From Campylobacteraceae bacterium (GTDB lineage Bacteria > Campylobacterota > Campylobacteria > Campylobacterales > Sulfurovaceae): a stretch of 7,508 nucleotides of DNA. Under the pieces are notes generated by a model, which was not told the origin of the DNA, did not search any database, and saw only the letters and a program-made list of their open reading frames with translations. Shown piece after piece: positions 7,029-7,508 of this stretch. The translations under genes and the position numbers were made by a program. The stretch covers positions 1 to 7,508 of the forward strand of contig JALWMN010000004.1 of NCBI GenBank assembly GCA_027083895.1, read 5' to 3'. The first letter of the stretch is position 1. Every line of letters starts with the position of its first letter.

Positions 7029-7056
7029 TTGGGTTAAAGTAGAAGATTGGTATAAT
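7029..7056 (+). promoter_or_regulatory. Extended -10 promoter upstream of the ArsC/Spx-like gene
   Basis: TATAAT at 7051-7056 is a perfect -10 hexamer preceded by TGG (7048-7050), the extended -10 motif. TTGGGT at 7029-7034, with a 16-base spacer, is a weak -35 candidate. The predicted transcription start is near 7062-7064, about 28 bases before the ATG at 7091. This supports separate transcription of the gene pair that begins at 7091. Confidence 0.65.
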
Positions 7057-7090
7057 CTAAGCCAATTTAGTTTTTGAAGGATTTGAAGTG

Positions 7091-7435
7091 ATGAGAGTCT
7101 ATGGTATAAAGACATGTGGAAGTGTAAAAAAGGCGTTAAAATTTCTTAATGAATCGGGTATTGAGTATGAGTTTATCGATTTTAAAAAAACTCCGGTTGA
7201 TTGCGAGAAGATAGATAGTTGGATTGTAAAAGTGGGTATCGATAAACTCTTTAATAGTCGAGGAACAAAATATAGAACACTTAAATTAAAAGAGCTCAAT
7301 TTAGATGATGCTGGTAAAAGAGAGTGGTTATGCAAGGAGAATCTTCTTATAAAACGACCTGTTATAGAGCTTGATGATGGCAATATTGTTGTAGGCTTTG
7401 ATGAAGAGCAGTATCGAGAGATCTTTCATGGTTAA
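7091..7435 (+). CDS. ArsC/Spx/YffB-family thioredoxin-fold protein
   Basis: This 114-residue protein belongs to the glutaredoxin-like ArsC superfamily, nearest by eye to the YffB/Spx-like branch. The N-terminus reads Val-Tyr-Gly-Ile-Lys-Thr-Cys-Gly-Ser-Val-Lys-Lys-Ala. It has one Cys at residue 9 in the active-site loop and lacks a Cys-x2-Cys pair or a classical His-x3-Cys-x5-Arg arsenate reductase loop. Other family marks are Phe-Ile-Asp-Phe-Lys-Lys-Thr-Pro, Asn-Ser-Arg-Gly-Thr-Lys-Tyr-Arg near residues 55-62, Ile-Lys-Arg-Pro-Val-Ile-Glu and Val-Gly-Phe-Asp-Glu-Glu near the end. Length is typical (110-120). A thiol-dependent reductase role is likely, but arsenate as substrate is not supported. 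I prefer the ATG at 7091 because it gives the usual family N-terminus (AAGGA at 7077-7081, nine bases away). A GTG at 7088 would add only one residue and cannot be excluded. Confidence 0.88.
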   Translation: MRVYGIKTCGSVKKALKFLNESGIEYEFIDFKKTPVDCEKIDSWIVKVGIDKLFNSRGTKYRTLKLKELNLDDAGKREWLCKENLLIKRPVIELDDGNIVVGFDEEQYREIFHG

Positions 7436-7508
7436 GACACACCTGAAAATCGATGATCGTTTTAGTGGAGAAGTTGTAAAAATAGAAGATGGCTCTGCAG
7501 AGGTGCTA
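7428..7508 (+). CDS. Partial CDS, possible hotdog-fold thioesterase (3' truncated)
   Basis: An open frame starts at the ATG at 7428 and runs off the window after 27 codons. It overlaps the end of the preceding gene by 8 bases in another frame, with a GAGAG sequence (7416-7420) seven bases upstream as a modest ribosome binding site. The visible residues run Met-Val-Lys-Thr-His-Leu-Lys-Ile-Asp and then Phe-Ser-Gly-Glu-Val-Val-Lys-Ile-Glu-Asp-Gly-Ser-Ala-Glu-Val. They resemble the first strands of PaaI/YbgC-like hotdog thioesterases, where a similar short N-terminus precedes a conserved His-Gly-Gly motif. That motif is not reached here, so the product call is tentative. The overlap suggests co-transcription and translational coupling with the ArsC/Spx-like gene. 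Confidence 0.6.
   Translation, partial: MVKTHLKIDDRFSGEVVKIEDGSAEVL

Noticed and set aside
7099..7383. Minus-strand open frame of 94 codons opposite the ArsC/Spx-like gene
   Set aside because: Antisense shadow of a gene with clear family motifs; Ser/Phe-rich composition typical of reversed codons.
7091..7435. Arsenate reductase function for the ArsC-like protein
   Set aside because: The catalytic loop lacks the classical His/Cys/Arg arrangement and no ars genes are nearby; only the general fold family is supported.

Overview
The window is an AT-rich segment carrying the 3' end of a respiratory complex I (nuo) operon followed by a short accessory tail, all on the + strand. The protein sequences (NuoI with Cys-Ile-Phe-Cys-Gly-Tyr-Cys; NuoL with the inserted Ser-Pro-Ala-Trp-Ala-Ala-Asn loop), the gene order I-J-K-L-M-N, and extended -10 promoters lacking a clear -35 box suggest a member of the Campylobacterota (Sulfurovum/Sulfurimonas-like). 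The genus cannot be fixed from this window.

Positions 1-6087 hold nuoI (5' truncated by the window edge), nuoJ, nuoK, nuoL, nuoM and nuoN. They are tightly packed: gaps are 11 bp or less, nuoJ/nuoK overlap by ATGA, nuoM/nuoN overlap by TAATG, and each start is preceded by a purine-rich Shine-Dalgarno sequence. NuoI carries electrons through its Fe-S clusters toward quinone. NuoL, NuoM and NuoN are the three antiporter-like proton pumps, and NuoJ and NuoK link them to the quinone site. The key membrane Glu, Lys and His residues are all present, so the membrane arm looks functional. The electron-input module lies outside the window, so the electron donor (NADH, or ferredoxin/flavodoxin as in some relatives) cannot be judged here.

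Positions 6076-6124 contain two consecutive hairpins and a T-tract. They probably end the nuo transcript, and the first hairpin has the nuoN stop codon in its loop.

Positions 6125-7508 hold separate units. An extended -10 promoter precedes an unrecognised 211-aa exported protein that contains T7 and T8 homopolymers. A 222-bp intergenic stretch follows, with small repeats and a second promoter. Next comes a 114-aa ArsC/Spx-like thioredoxin-fold protein, overlapped by 8 bp by a gene cut off by the window end (possibly a hotdog-fold thioesterase).

I see no mobile element, CRISPR array, RNA gene or clear novel system. The points most worth a second look are the unknown exported protein with its slippage-prone tract, and a strong next-base dependence of synonymous codon choice in the nuo genes.
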